Shown here piece after piece: positions 55,263 to 63,656 of a stretch of DNA of 64,000 nt; positions within the stretch are counted from its first letter, which is position 1; each line of letters starts with the position of its first letter. The stretch is from Ursus arctos (Eukaryota; Chordata; Mammalia; Carnivora; Ursidae): NCBI RefSeq assembly GCF_023065955.2, contig NW_026622874.1:80808917-80872916 (forward strand), in the 5' to 3' direction. The translations under genes were made by a program, and so were the position numbers. The notes beneath the pieces were generated by a model that worked only from the letters and a program-made list of their open reading frames with translations, ran no database searches and was not told the origin of the DNA.

Positions 55263-57655
55263 ACAAGACACACACACAGTGAGTGTTCTGCCATCCTTCA
55301 CCTCTAACCACCTGTGGCTTTGGGAGAGGCCCCCAAAGATGATGATTTGTAACGGAGAAGCCTGTCAGCCCCTGCGTGAACTGCTTGTATTTGAGAGGTG
55401 AACGACGCCACAGACAAACTGGATGACCCACCCAACAGACACAAGGCCAGGACACGGTGCTGCCCAGACAGGAACAGGATTCCAGAAATGGTTACAACTG
55501 GAAACAGCCACCATATTTACCTTGTCCTTCTCTGGGTCCTTCTTGGGCACGGTGCCACCTTTGTCCCCTTGAGCGCCACAGGTTTCTGAATTGGACCGAG
55601 GCCCTAGAAGAGACAGAGGTGGATTCAGACGGGTGTTGGCCACGCAAGATTCAAGCCAAAGCTCTACACCTGCCCCAGCCTGTTCTACTCTCCCACTCTC
55701 AGGTCCCTTCCAGATGCAGAGCGTTTCTCACAGGTCTCCGCTGACCTCTGTGGACAAAGGAGAGACCAGTCCCTCACCCTTGGGGATATGACCACTCCGC
55801 ACAGTGGAGATGATTTCAGAACTAATCAATAACGCTGGACAACTGGGGCCTCCACACATGCAGGTGATGTAAAGACTGTGCTCCATTAAACCCAGAGCCC
55901 AAAACATCATGTCTGTGCAGGGCACCTGGGCAATGCTTTTATGTCTGTCTATTGCACAATGTCACACTTCTTCTCAATGGCAGACCCCTGCTGCCCAGTT
56001 CTGTATGGTGAAACGAGACAGTCCACGAAATGGATGTCCACAGAAAGTTGAGGAATGTTCCTGTGTCCTCACTCAGGTTGATCCTTGCATTGCAAAGCCT
56101 CGTGGTACCTCCTCTACATCTTCTCCACCGACACATGTAGTCACACGATGAATACGCGCTACAACTCACATCATGCAATCCAGATCATCTTACCACATGG
56201 TGGCGGAACGAGGGGTAGGGGAGGCCCGCATGTCGACCAAGGTGGAGGAGGCTGAGGTGGCCCACAGCCAATGAAGCCTGGTAAAGTTTGGTCCATAGGG
56301 CAGGGCATGCAGGTGGGCCGAGGAAACCCTCTCACATCCGGACCCACCTGCAGACAGACAGGAAAATAGTTTGGTGAGACAGACAGAAGTTGTAACACCA
56401 AGAGATGAAACCCAGAGAAAGAGCTCTCAGCATCTGCCTCCTTCTCCAATACCACGTTCCAGCAGAGCCGCATCCGTGCTAGAGAACTTGACCCCTCCCC
56501 ACTCCTGCCAACTATAACAACGGGGGAGAGGGGAATGGATATTACAGGAATAACCTACTTCACCAAACATCACTAACCATGTCTGCCAATGGTCACTAGC
56601 AAGAAGTAGCATCTTCAAAGATGAAAAAGGAGCATGGCAAACTAGTGAAGGCAGGACACTCCAGACACGGAGGAATCGGGATCCTGGACAACACTTCATC
56701 TTTCCTCCTCAACCACACAGAATATTTTGGTTTGTTAGCAAGAGAGAGAATGTGATGAAACTGCCCTTTCTTCTCAGGAATCCGAGCCACTCGAGGTGAA
56801 TCCTTTGCCTGCAAGCCCCTGACTGTCCCCACGCTGCCTCACTTCCTGACACAAGGGTCTTCTGCTCTCTGCAGTTTCTGGCCATGGCCACAAACACACT
56901 TGAGGAATTAGGGGCCTGTGATCTGACAGGGGAATTGGAAAAGTGTTTTCCAAAAGGAACGTAATACCAATAACCCTTCTATAACTCAGCAGCTGTGCTT
57001 ATCTTAAAACACAGTCACTCGGACATTTCAGCACACTGAGTTCCAGAGTAATTTTGTCCAATAGGAAATTCAGATGGGAAGCATAAGTTAGAGAATCCAC
57101 AAAACTGTATATGCTTTCCGATGGAAAACTCGAGAACGTGTGATGAGAGAAGAAACCTGCTCTCACTGTGACTTCGGACCAAACGACCTGCTCCTAGAAG
57201 CCCAACCGAAGGGCTTGTGGGGCACCGGTCATGCAGATAATCGCAAACATCCCCCCTTCAAAAGTGTGTGTCACAGTGTGTTTGGCGACACGACACTAAC
57301 AGCTCTGATCATGCAAAATAGTTGTGGAAAGGGTACAAGGAGAGGGATTCTGTATAGCACGTTTACCAGCAGAAGTAAAACAGGGATGACTTACGAAACA
57401 TGGCCTATCTAAGCACATTCCAAACCGCAAAGCAGATAATAAAAAATGCACGGAGAGCTTCCCCTAGTTTCCAGTCGTGAGGATGACCACAGACCTTGTC
57501 ACAGGTTAATCATCTAACCGCAATACGAACACAATAGGTATCGCACCTGTACATACCCCAGTGGGAATCAGGCAGCCCAGAGACTTCAGTGTGCAGTGAG
57601 CTGTCAGCTTCCTTGAGTTATTTCCCCACGTGCGCTATGGGTGAGCAGGGGTACA

Positions 57656-57696
<41 letters not shown>

Positions 57697-60091
57697 ACAA
57701 GACACACACACAGTGAGTGTTCTGCCATCCTTCACCTCTAACCACCTGTGGCTTTGGGAGAGGCCCCCAAAGATGATGATTTGTAACGGAGAAGCCTGTC
57801 AGCCCCTGCGTGAACTGCTTGTATTTGAGAGGTGAACGACGCCACAGACAAACTGGATGACCCACCCAACAGACACAAGGCCAGGACACGGTGCTGCCCA
57901 GACAGGAACAGGATTCCAGAAATGGTTACAACTGGAAACAGCCACCGTATTTACCTTGTCCTTCTCTGGGTCCTTCTTGGGCACGGTGCCACCTTTGTCC
58001 CCTTGAGCGCCACAGGTTTCTGAATTGGACCGAGGCCCTAGAAGAGACAGAGGTGGATTCAGACGGGTGTTGGCCACGCAAGATTCAAGCCAAAGCTCTA
58101 CACCTGCCCCAGCCTGTTCTACTCTCCCACTCTCAGGTCCCTTCCAGATGCAGAGCGTTTCTCACAGGTCTCCGCTGACCTCTGTGGACAAAGGAGAGAC
58201 CAGTCCCTCACCCTTGGGGATATGACCACTCCGCACAGTGGAGATGATTTCAGAACTAATCAATAACGCTGGACAACTGGGGCCTCCACACATGCAGGTG
58301 ATGTAAAGACTGTGCTCCATTAAACCCAGAGCCCAAAACATCATGTCTGTGCAGGGCACCTGGGCAATGCTTTTATGTCTGTCTATTGCACAATGTCACA
58401 CTTCTTCTCAATGGCAGACCCCTGCTGCCCAGTTCTGTATGGTGAAACGAGACAGTCCACGAAATGGATGTCCACAGAAAGTTGAGGAATGTTCCTGTGT
58501 CCTCACTCAGGTTGATCCTTGCATTGCAAAGCCTCGTGGTACCTCCTCTACATCTTCTCCACCGACACATGTAGTCACACGATGAATACGCGCTACAACT
58601 CACATCATGCAATCCAGATCATCTTACCACATGGTGGCGGAACGAGGGGCAGGGGAGGCCCGCATGTCGACCAAGGTGGAGGAGGCTGAGGTGGCCCACA
58701 GCCAATGAAGCCTGGTAAAGTTTGGTCCATAGGGCAGGGCATGCAGGTGGGCCGAGGAAACCCTCTCACATCCGGACCCACCTGCAGACAGACAGGAAAA
58801 TAGTTTGGTGAGACAGACAGAAGTTGTAACACCAAGAGATGAAACCCAGAGAAAGAGCTCTCAGCATCTGCCTCCTTCTCCAATACCACGTTCCAGCAGA
58901 GCCGCATCCGTGCTAGAGCACTTGACCCCTCCCCACTGCTGCCAACTATAACAAGGGGGGAGAGGGGAATGGATATTACAGGAATAACCTACTGTCACCA
59001 AACATCACTAACCATGTCTGCCAATGGTCACTAGCAAGAAGTAGCATCTTCAAAGATGAAAAAGGAGCATGGCAAACTAGTGAAGGCAGGACACTCCAGA
59101 CACGGAGGCATCGGGATCCTGGACAACACTTCATCTTTCCTCCTCAACCACACAGAATATTTTGGTTTGTTAGCAAGAGAGAGAATGTGATGAAACTGCC
59201 CTTTCTTCTCAGGAATCCGAGCCACTCGAGGTGAATCCTTTGCCTGCAAGCCCCTGACTGTCCCCACGCTGCCTCACTTCCTGACACAAGGGTCTTCTGC
59301 TCTCTGCAGTTTCTGGCCATGGCCACAAACACACTTGAGGAATTAGGGGCCTGTGATCTGACAGGGGAATTGGAAAAGTGTTTTCCAAAAGGAACGTAAT
59401 ACCAATAACCCTTCTATAACTCAGCAGCTGTGCTTATCTTAAAACACAGTCACTCGGACATTTCAGCACACTGAGTTCCAGAGTAATTTTGTCCAATAGG
59501 AAATTCAGATGGGAAGCATAAGTTAGAGAATCCACAAAACTGTATATGCTTTCCGATGGAAAACTCGAGAACGTGTGATGAGAGAAGAAACCTGCTCTCA
59601 CTGTGACTTCGGACCAAACGACCTGCTCCTAGAAGCCCAACCGAAGGGCTTGTGGGGCACCGGTCATGCAGATAATCGCAAACATCCCCCCTTCAAAAGT
59701 GTGTGTCACAGTGTGTTTGGCGACACGACACTAACAGCTCTGATCATGCAAAATAGTTGTGGAAAGGGTACAAGGAGAGGGATTCTGTATAGCACGTTTA
59801 CCAGCAGAAGTAAAACAGGGATGACTTACGAAACATGGCCTATCTAAGCACATTCCAAACCGCAAAGCAGATAATAAAAAATGCACGGAGAGCTTCCCCT
59901 AGTTTCCAGTCGTGAGGATGACCACAGACCTTGTCACAGGTTAATCATCTAACCGCAATACGAACACAATAGGTATCGCACCTGTACATACCCCAGTGGG
60001 AATCAGGCAGCCCAGAGACTTCAGTGTGCAGTGAGCTGTCAGCTTCCTTGAGTTATTTCCCCCACGTGCGCTATGGGTGAGCAGGGGTACA

Positions 60092-60130
<39 letters not shown>

Positions 60131-63100
60131 ACAAGACACACACACAGTGAGTGTTCTGCCATCCTTCACCGCTAACCACCTGTGGCTTTGGGAGAGGCCC
60201 CCAAAGATGATGATTTGTAACGGAGAAGCCTGTCAGCCCCTGCGTGAACTGCTTGTATTTGAGAGGTGAACGACGCCACAGACAAACTGGATGACCCACC
60301 CAACAGACACAAGGCCAGGACACGGTGCTGCCCAGACAGGAACAGGATTCCAGAAATGGTTACAACTGGAAACAGCCACCGTATTTACCTTGTCCTTCTC
60401 TGGGTCCTTCTTGGGCACGGTGCCACCTTTGTCCCCTTGAGCGCCACAGGTTTCTGAATTGGACCGAGGCCCTAGAAGAGACAGAGGTGGATTCAGACGG
60501 GTGTTGGCCACGCAAGATTCAAGCCAAAGCTCTACACCTGCCCCAGCCTGTTCTACTCTCCCACTCTCAGGTCCCTTCCAGATGCAGAGCATTTCTCACA
60601 GGTCTCCGCTGACCTCTGTGGACAAAGGAGAGACCAGTCCCTCACCCTTGGGGATATGACCACTCCGCACAGTAGAGATGATTTCAGAACTAATCAATAA
60701 CGCTGGACAACTGGGGCCTCCACACATGCAAGTGATGTAAAGACTGTGCTCCATTAAGCCCAGAGCCCAAAACATCATGTCTGTGCAGGGCACCTGGGCA
60801 ATGCTTTTATGTCTGTCTATTGCACAATGTCACACTTCTTCTCAATGGCAGACCCCTGCTGCCCAGTTCTGTATGGTGAAACGAGACAGTCCACGAAATG
60901 GATGTCCACAGAAAGTTGAGGAATGTTCCTGTGTCCTCACTCAGGTTGATCCTTGCATTGCAAAGCCTCGTGGTACCTCCTCTACATCTTCTCCACCGAC
61001 ACATGTAGTCACACGATGAATACGCGCTACAACTCACATCATGCAATCCAGATCATCTTACCACATGGTGGCGGAACGAGGGGCAGGGGAGGCCCGCATG
61101 TCGACCAAGGTGGAGGAGGCTGAGGTGGCCCACAGCCAATGAAGCCTGGTAAAGTTTGGTCCATAGGGCAGGGCATGCAGGTGGGCCGAGGAAACCCTCT
61201 CACATCCGGACCCACCTGCAGACAGACAGGAAAATAGTTTGGTGAGACAGACAGAAGTTGTAACACCAAGAGATGAAATCCAGAGAAAGAGCTCTCAGCA
61301 TCTGCCTCCTTCTCCAATACCACGTTCCAGCAGAGCCGCATCCGTGCTAGAGAACTTGACCCCTCCCCACTGCTGCCAACTATAACAAGGGGGGAGAGGG
61401 GAATGGATATTACAGGAATAACCTACTGTCACCAAACATCACTAACCATGTCTGCCAATGGTCACTAGCAAGAAGTAGCATCTTCAAAGATGAAAAAGGA
61501 GCATGGCAAACTAGTGAAGGCAGGACACTCCAGACACGGAGGCATCGGGATCCTGGACAACACTTCATCTTTCCTCCTCAACCACACAGAATATTTTGGT
61601 TTGTTAACAAGAGAGAGAATGTGATGAAACTGCCCTTTCTTCTCAGGAATCCGAGCCACTCGAGGTGAATCCTTTGCCTGCAAGCCCCTGACTGTCCCCA
61701 CGCTGCCTCACTTCCTGACACAAGGGTCTTCTGCTCTCTGCAGTTTCTGGCCATGGCCACAAACACACTTGAGGAATTAGGGGCCTGTGATCTGACAGGG
61801 GAATTGGAAAAGTGTTTTCCAAAAGGAACGTGATACCAATAACCCTTCTATAACTCAGCAGCTGTGCTTATCTTAAAACACAGTCACTCGGACATTTCAG
61901 CACACTGAGTTCCAGAGTAATTTTGTCCAATAGGAAATTAAGATGGGAAGCATAAGTTAGGGAATCCACAAAACTGTATATGCTTTCCGATGGAAAACTC
62001 GAGAACGTGTGATGAGAGAAGAAACCTGCTCTCACTGTGACTTCGGACCAAACGACCTGCTCCTAGAAGCCCAACCGAAGGGCTTGTGGGGCACCGGTCA
62101 TGCAGATAATCGCTAACATCCCCCCTTCAGAAAGTGTGTGTCACAGTGTGTTTTGCGACACGACACTAACAGCTCTGATCATGCAAAATAGTTGTGGAAA
62201 GGGTACAAGGAGAGGGATTCTGTATAGCACGTTTACCAGCAGAAGTAAAACAGGGATGACTTACGAAACATGGCCTATCTAAGCACATTCCAAACCGCAA
62301 AGCAGATAATAAAAAATGCACGGAGAGCTTCCCCTAGTTTCCAGTCGTGAGGATGACCACAGACCTTGTCACAGGTTAATCATCTAACCGCAATACGAAC
62401 ACAATAGGTATCGCACCTGTACATACCCCAGTGGGAATCAGGCAGCCCAGAGACTTCAGTGTGCAGTGAGCTGTCAGCTTCCTTGAGTTATTTCCCCCAC
62501 GTGCGCTATGGGTGAGCACGGGTACACAAACACACACACAGACACACACACACACACACGCACAAACACACACAAGACACACACACAGTGAGTGTTCTGC
62601 CATCCTTCACCTCTAACCACCTGTGGCTTTGGGAGAGGCCCCCAAAGATGATGATTTGTAACGGAGAAGCCTGTCAGCCCCTGCGTGAACTGCTTGTATT
62701 TGAGAGGTGAACGACGCCACAGACAAACTGGATGACCCACCCAACAGACACAAGGCCAGGACACGGTGCTGCCCAGACAGGAACAGGATTCCAGAAATGG
62801 TTACAACTGGAAACAGCCACCGTATTTACCTTGTCCTTCTCTGGGTCCTTCTTGGGCACGGTGCCACCTTTGTCCCCTTGAGCGCCACAGGTTTCTGAAT
62901 TGGACCGAGGCCCTAGAAGAGACAGAGGTGGATTCAGACGGGTGTTGGCCACGCAAGATTCAAGCCAAAGCTCTACACCTGCCCCAGCCTGTTCTACTCT
63001 CCCACTCTCAGGTCCCTTCCAGATGCAGAGCGTTTCTCACAGGTCTCCGCTGACCTCTGTGGACAAAGGAGAGACCAGTCCCTCACCCTTGGGGATATGA

Positions 63101-63656
63101 CCACTCCGCACAGTGGAGATGATTTCAGAACTAATCAATAACGCTGGACAACTGGGGCCTCCCCACATGCAGGTGATGTAAAGACTGTGCTCCATTAAGC
63201 CCAGAGCCCAAAACATCATGTCTGTGCAGGGCGCCTGGGCAATGCTTTTATGTCTGTCTATTGCACAATGTCACACTTCTTCTCAATGGCAGACCCCTGC
63301 TGCCCAGTTCTGTATGGTGAAACGAGACAGTCCACGAAATGGATGTCCACAGAAAGTTGAGGAATGTTCCTGTGTCCTCACTCAGGTTGATCCTTGCATT
63401 GCAAAGCCCCGTGGTACCTCCTCTACATCTTCTCCGCCGACACATGTAGTCACACGATGAATACGCGCTACAACTCACATCATGCAATCCAGATCATCTT
63501 ACCACATGGTGGCGGAACGAGGGGCAGGGGAGGCCCGCATGTCGACCAAGGTGGAGGAGGCTGAGGTGGCCCACAGCCAATAAAGCCTGGTAAAGTTTGG
63601 TCCATAGGGCAGGGCATGCAGGTGGGCCGAGGAAACCCTCTCACATCCGGACCCAC
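216..63656 (-). CDS. Giant Cys/Pro-rich repeat protein, internal tandem exon pairs (partial, both ends missing)
   Basis: Predicted central part of one large spliced gene on the minus strand; I do not recognise the family. Each unit supplies exon A (83 nt) and exon B (154 nt). Spliced in order B27, A26, B26 down to A1, B1, they give 6,316 nt open throughout, about 2,105 residues of 79-residue repeats. Each repeat begins with a split Gly codon, then a hydrophilic A part ending PKKDPEKDK, then a B part with TCMPCPM, GCGPPQPPPPW and a PPPC end. A repeat has about 21 Pro, 11 Gly and 6 Cys, so probably little regular secondary structure and possible disulphides. No start codon, signal peptide or stop of the gene lies here. 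Seen: open frames, splice sites and matching phases in every unit. Inferred: that these exons join in one transcript. A non-coding or pseudogene array remains possible, since the exon variants do not prove selection. Confidence 0.7.
370..1979 (-). other. Long intron between exon A and exon B, representative (1,610 nt)
   Basis: Non-coding in the model. It carries the (CA)n tract near its 5' end and all the length variation of the unit. I looked for further in-frame exons and found none that keep the reading frame. Short ORFs on both strands in it are interrupted or change frame between units. I see no recognisable transposon, tRNA or other RNA gene in it. Confidence 0.6.
1677..1738. repeat. 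(CA)n microsatellite, one per unit
   Basis: A dinucleotide tract with a leading CAAA step and an AAG break before the last CA run. The same tract lies about 1.68 kb into every unit. Units 1 and 2 have a long unbroken run; unit 4 lacks the leading CAAA; most others carry a CAAACACACACAAG break. Read in the sense of the predicted gene it is (TG)n, 242-303 nt downstream of the exon A 5' splice site. Confidence 0.97.
1980..2062 (-). CDS. Exon A, representative copy (83 nt, charged linker)
   Basis: Two bases completing the Gly codon left by exon B, then 27 codons. The 3' splice site is CTCTGTCTCTTCTAG (minus strand, from 2063) and the 5' splice site is GACAAG|GTAAATAC. The peptide is hydrophilic and charged with a single Cys: GPRSNSETCGAQ near the start, GDKGG in the middle and PKKDPEKDK at the end. 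It ends exactly on a codon boundary, which fits exon B starting on one. Only two copies differ in protein: Asp to Gly at 45776 (unit 19) and Lys to Asn at 48212 (unit 20). Confidence 0.72.
2063..2652 (-). other. Short intron between exon B and next exon A, representative (590 nt)
   Basis: Non-coding in the model, starting GTAAGATG and ending TCTTCTAG on the minus strand. Its length is exactly 590 nt in all 26 copies, from this one to 62913-63502. It contains, on the opposite strand, an 80-codon ORF (2368-2610) discussed as a finding. No in-frame extra exon was found: the best AG...GT candidate (2129-2206) meets a TGA in the required frame. Confidence 0.6.
2438..4874. repeat. Unit 2 (2,437 bp)
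   Basis: Exon B 2653-2806, exon A 4417-4499 (minus strand). Its right part matches unit 1, including the unbroken (CA)n and the GTAGAAGG and TAACAGAG states. Confidence 0.97.
4875..7311. repeat. Unit 3 (2,437 bp)
   Basis: Exon B 5090-5243, exon A 6854-6936 (minus strand). The (CA)n tract lacks the usual AAGAC break and reads CACAACAC, and the sequence before it reads GAGATATTTCC with CCATGTGCG. CCTCCAGACATG near 7190 is private. Confidence 0.97.
7312..9750. repeat. Unit 4 (2,439 bp)
   Basis: Exon B 7527-7680, exon A 9293-9375 (minus strand). GAGCACTTG near 7817 is shared with units 21 and 25. GGGGTGAGGG near 7860 and TTCGGTCC near 8511 are private. It has a mixed state at the 8.58 kb marker pair (CGCAAAC together with CAGAAAG). 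Confidence 0.97.
9751..12186. repeat. Unit 5 (2,436 bp)
   Basis: Exon B 9966-10119, exon A 11729-11811 (minus strand). Private changes include TTTAGTCC near 10828 and CTGCTCCCAG near 10966. It shares GGCCATGCAAG near 11850 with unit 6, and lacks one base in CAGACTTGTC near 11267, as units 8, 13, 19 and 23 also do. Confidence 0.97.
12187..14622. repeat. Unit 6 (2,436 bp)
   Basis: Exon B 12402-12555 with Arg to Gln at 12526, exon A 14165-14247 (minus strand). First unit of the second sequence group (CTTCAAAAG with TTTGGCGAC near 13.47 kb). Nearly the same as unit 7. Confidence 0.97.
14623..17058. repeat. Unit 7 (2,436 bp)
   Basis: Exon B 14838-14991 with Arg to Gln, exon A 16601-16683 (minus strand). 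Private changes: TCCGATACC near 15092, TTGACGCC near 15136, GGATAACC near 16129 and CCAGAACACGG near 16530. Confidence 0.97.
17059..19481. repeat. Unit 8 (2,423 bp)
   Basis: Exon B 17274-17427, exon A 19024-19106 (minus strand). It has the shortest (CA)n tract. GGCTTGTTAAC near 17812, TTCCGGTGG near 18200 and CAGACTTGTC near 18573 are the state also found in units 13 and 19, but without their 34-bp deletion. Confidence 0.97.
18733..18782. repeat. (CA)n tract, shortest allele in the array
   Basis: The unit 8 copy of the tract is visibly contracted, which largely explains the 2,423-base length of that unit compared with about 2,436 for its neighbours. Confidence 0.95.
19482..21923. repeat. Unit 9 (2,442 bp)
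   Basis: Exon B 19697-19850, exon A 21466-21548 (minus strand). First unit with CACTCCTGCC and CAACGGGGG near 20.0 kb and with AACGTAATAC near 20.46 kb, a state repeated in units 12, 14-16, 20 and 24. Longest unit. Confidence 0.97.
21157..21224. repeat. (CA)n tract, long allele
   Basis: The unit 9 copy is expanded and gives the longest unit of the window (2,442 bases). It directly follows the unit with the shortest tract, showing that neighbouring copies are not homogenised at this site. Confidence 0.95.
21924..24357. repeat. Unit 10 (2,434 bp), most diverged
   Basis: Exon B 22139-22292, exon A 23900-23982 (minus strand). It carries the most private changes, all outside the exons: TTCTTATCAGG, CCTTTTCCTGC, CCCCAAGCTG, GTTTTTCAAAAG and TTCCTGAGTAA between 22.7 and 23.0 kb, ACGCTACAG near 23788, and GTGAACAAAGCAG with CCGTCACCC near 24.13 kb. 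Confidence 0.97.
24358..26795. repeat. Unit 11 (2,438 bp)
   Basis: Exon B 24573-24726, exon A 26338-26420 (minus strand). Private ACGTTACAG near 24837 and CACTTGGAC near 25400. Confidence 0.97.
26796..29235. repeat. Unit 12 (2,440 bp)
   Basis: Exon B 27011-27164, exon A 28778-28860 (minus strand). Left part of the CAACGGGGG/GTTAGCAAG type, but with the compound CAGA/CGCA form of the (CA)n tract: a hybrid of two unit lineages. Confidence 0.97.
28471..28535. repeat. (CA)n tract, compound variant with CAGA and CGCA steps
   Basis: This form is preceded by GAGCACGGG instead of GAGCAGGGG and is broken by one CAGACA and one CACGCA step. The same compound form occurs in units 12, 17, 18, 21, 22 and 26 (near 28.5, 40.6, 43.1, 50.3, 52.8 and 62.5 kb). 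It is a good lineage marker for units. Confidence 0.95.
29236..31634. repeat. Unit 13 (2,399 bp), 34-bp deletion
   Basis: Exon B 29451-29604 with Gly to Ser at 29526 (private) and Arg to Gln, exon A 31177-31259 (minus strand). The 34-bp deletion has its junction at 30010/30011. CATACAATCC near 29430 is shared with units 18, 19 and 22. Confidence 0.97.
31635..34068. repeat. Unit 14 (2,434 bp)
   Basis: Exon B 31850-32003, exon A 33611-33693 (minus strand). CAGACGCAAGG near 33530 is private. Confidence 0.97.
34069..36502. repeat. Unit 15 (2,434 bp)
   Basis: Exon B 34284-34437, exon A 36045-36127 (minus strand). GAATACACGC near 34246 is shared only with the next unit. Confidence 0.97.
36503..38940. 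repeat. Unit 16 (2,438 bp)
   Basis: Exon B 36718-36871 with a silent Asp codon change at 36815, exon A 38483-38565 (minus strand). Left half as unit 15; right half changes to the CACCGCTAAC/GCATTTCTC type. CAGCCTATTC near 38644 is private. Confidence 0.97.
38941..41381. repeat. Unit 17 (2,441 bp)
   Basis: Exon B 39156-39309, exon A 40924-41006 (minus strand). First unit of the duplicated four-unit block; compound (CA)n form. CATCCCCTCTTC near 40213 is private. Confidence 0.97.
41382..43822. repeat. Unit 18 (2,441 bp)
   Basis: Exon B 41597-41750 with Arg to Gln, exon A 43365-43447 (minus strand). Compound (CA)n form. TAACAGAG near 43196 is otherwise seen only in units 1 and 2. Confidence 0.97.
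43823..46229. repeat. Unit 19 (2,407 bp), 34-bp deletion
   Basis: Exon B 44038-44191 with Arg to Gln, exon A 45772-45854 with Asp to Gly at 45776 (minus strand). The 34-bp deletion has its junction at 44597/44598, identical to unit 13. CCACCATATTT just outside exon A is shared with unit 23. Confidence 0.97.
46230..48663. repeat. Unit 20 (2,434 bp)
   Basis: Exon B 46445-46598, exon A 48206-48288 with Lys to Asn at 48212 (minus strand). GGAGGAATCGG near 46921 is shared only with unit 24. Confidence 0.97.
48664..51104. repeat. Unit 21 (2,441 bp)
   Basis: Exon B 48879-49032, exon A 50647-50729 (minus strand). Compound (CA)n form as in unit 17. GAGCACTTG near 49167 is shared with units 4 and 25. 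Confidence 0.97.
51105..53545. repeat. Unit 22 (2,441 bp)
   Basis: Exon B 51320-51473 with Arg to Gln, exon A 53088-53170 (minus strand). Counterpart of unit 18. GCATCGGTGC near 51598 is private. Confidence 0.97.
53546..55978. repeat. Unit 23 (2,433 bp), hybrid
   Basis: Exon B 53761-53914 with the Thr variant at 53838, exon A 55521-55603 (minus strand). The left part carries both unit 1 marks; the right part matches unit 19 (TTCCGGTGG, CAGACTTGTC, CCACCATATTT), but without the 34-bp deletion. Confidence 0.97.
55979..58412. repeat. Unit 24 (2,434 bp)
   Basis: Exon B 56194-56347 with a silent Leu codon change at 56216, exon A 57955-58037 (minus strand). Two private single-base deletions, CTACTTCACC near 56559 and TTTCCCCACG near 57624. 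GGAATCGG near 56672 as in unit 20. Confidence 0.97.
58413..60846. repeat. Unit 25 (2,434 bp)
   Basis: Exon B 58628-58781, exon A 60389-60471 (minus strand). GAGCACTTG near 58917 as in unit 21, followed by GTTAGCAAG of the other lineage; right end of the GCATTTCTC type. Confidence 0.97.
60847..63287. repeat. Unit 26 (2,441 bp)
   Basis: Exon B 61062-61215, exon A 62830-62912 (minus strand). Compound (CA)n form. Private GAAATCCAG near 61278, CCCCACATG near 63161 and GGGCGCCTGG near 63231. Confidence 0.97.

Larger units (their letters stand above)
48664..58412. repeat. Four-unit higher-order block, copy 2 (units 21-24)
   Basis: It repeats the mark order of the preceding block with an offset of 9,723 bases, rising to 9,749 after the 34-bp deletion that only copy 1 has. 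The left part of its third unit has been replaced by unit 1-type sequence. Confidence 0.75.
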
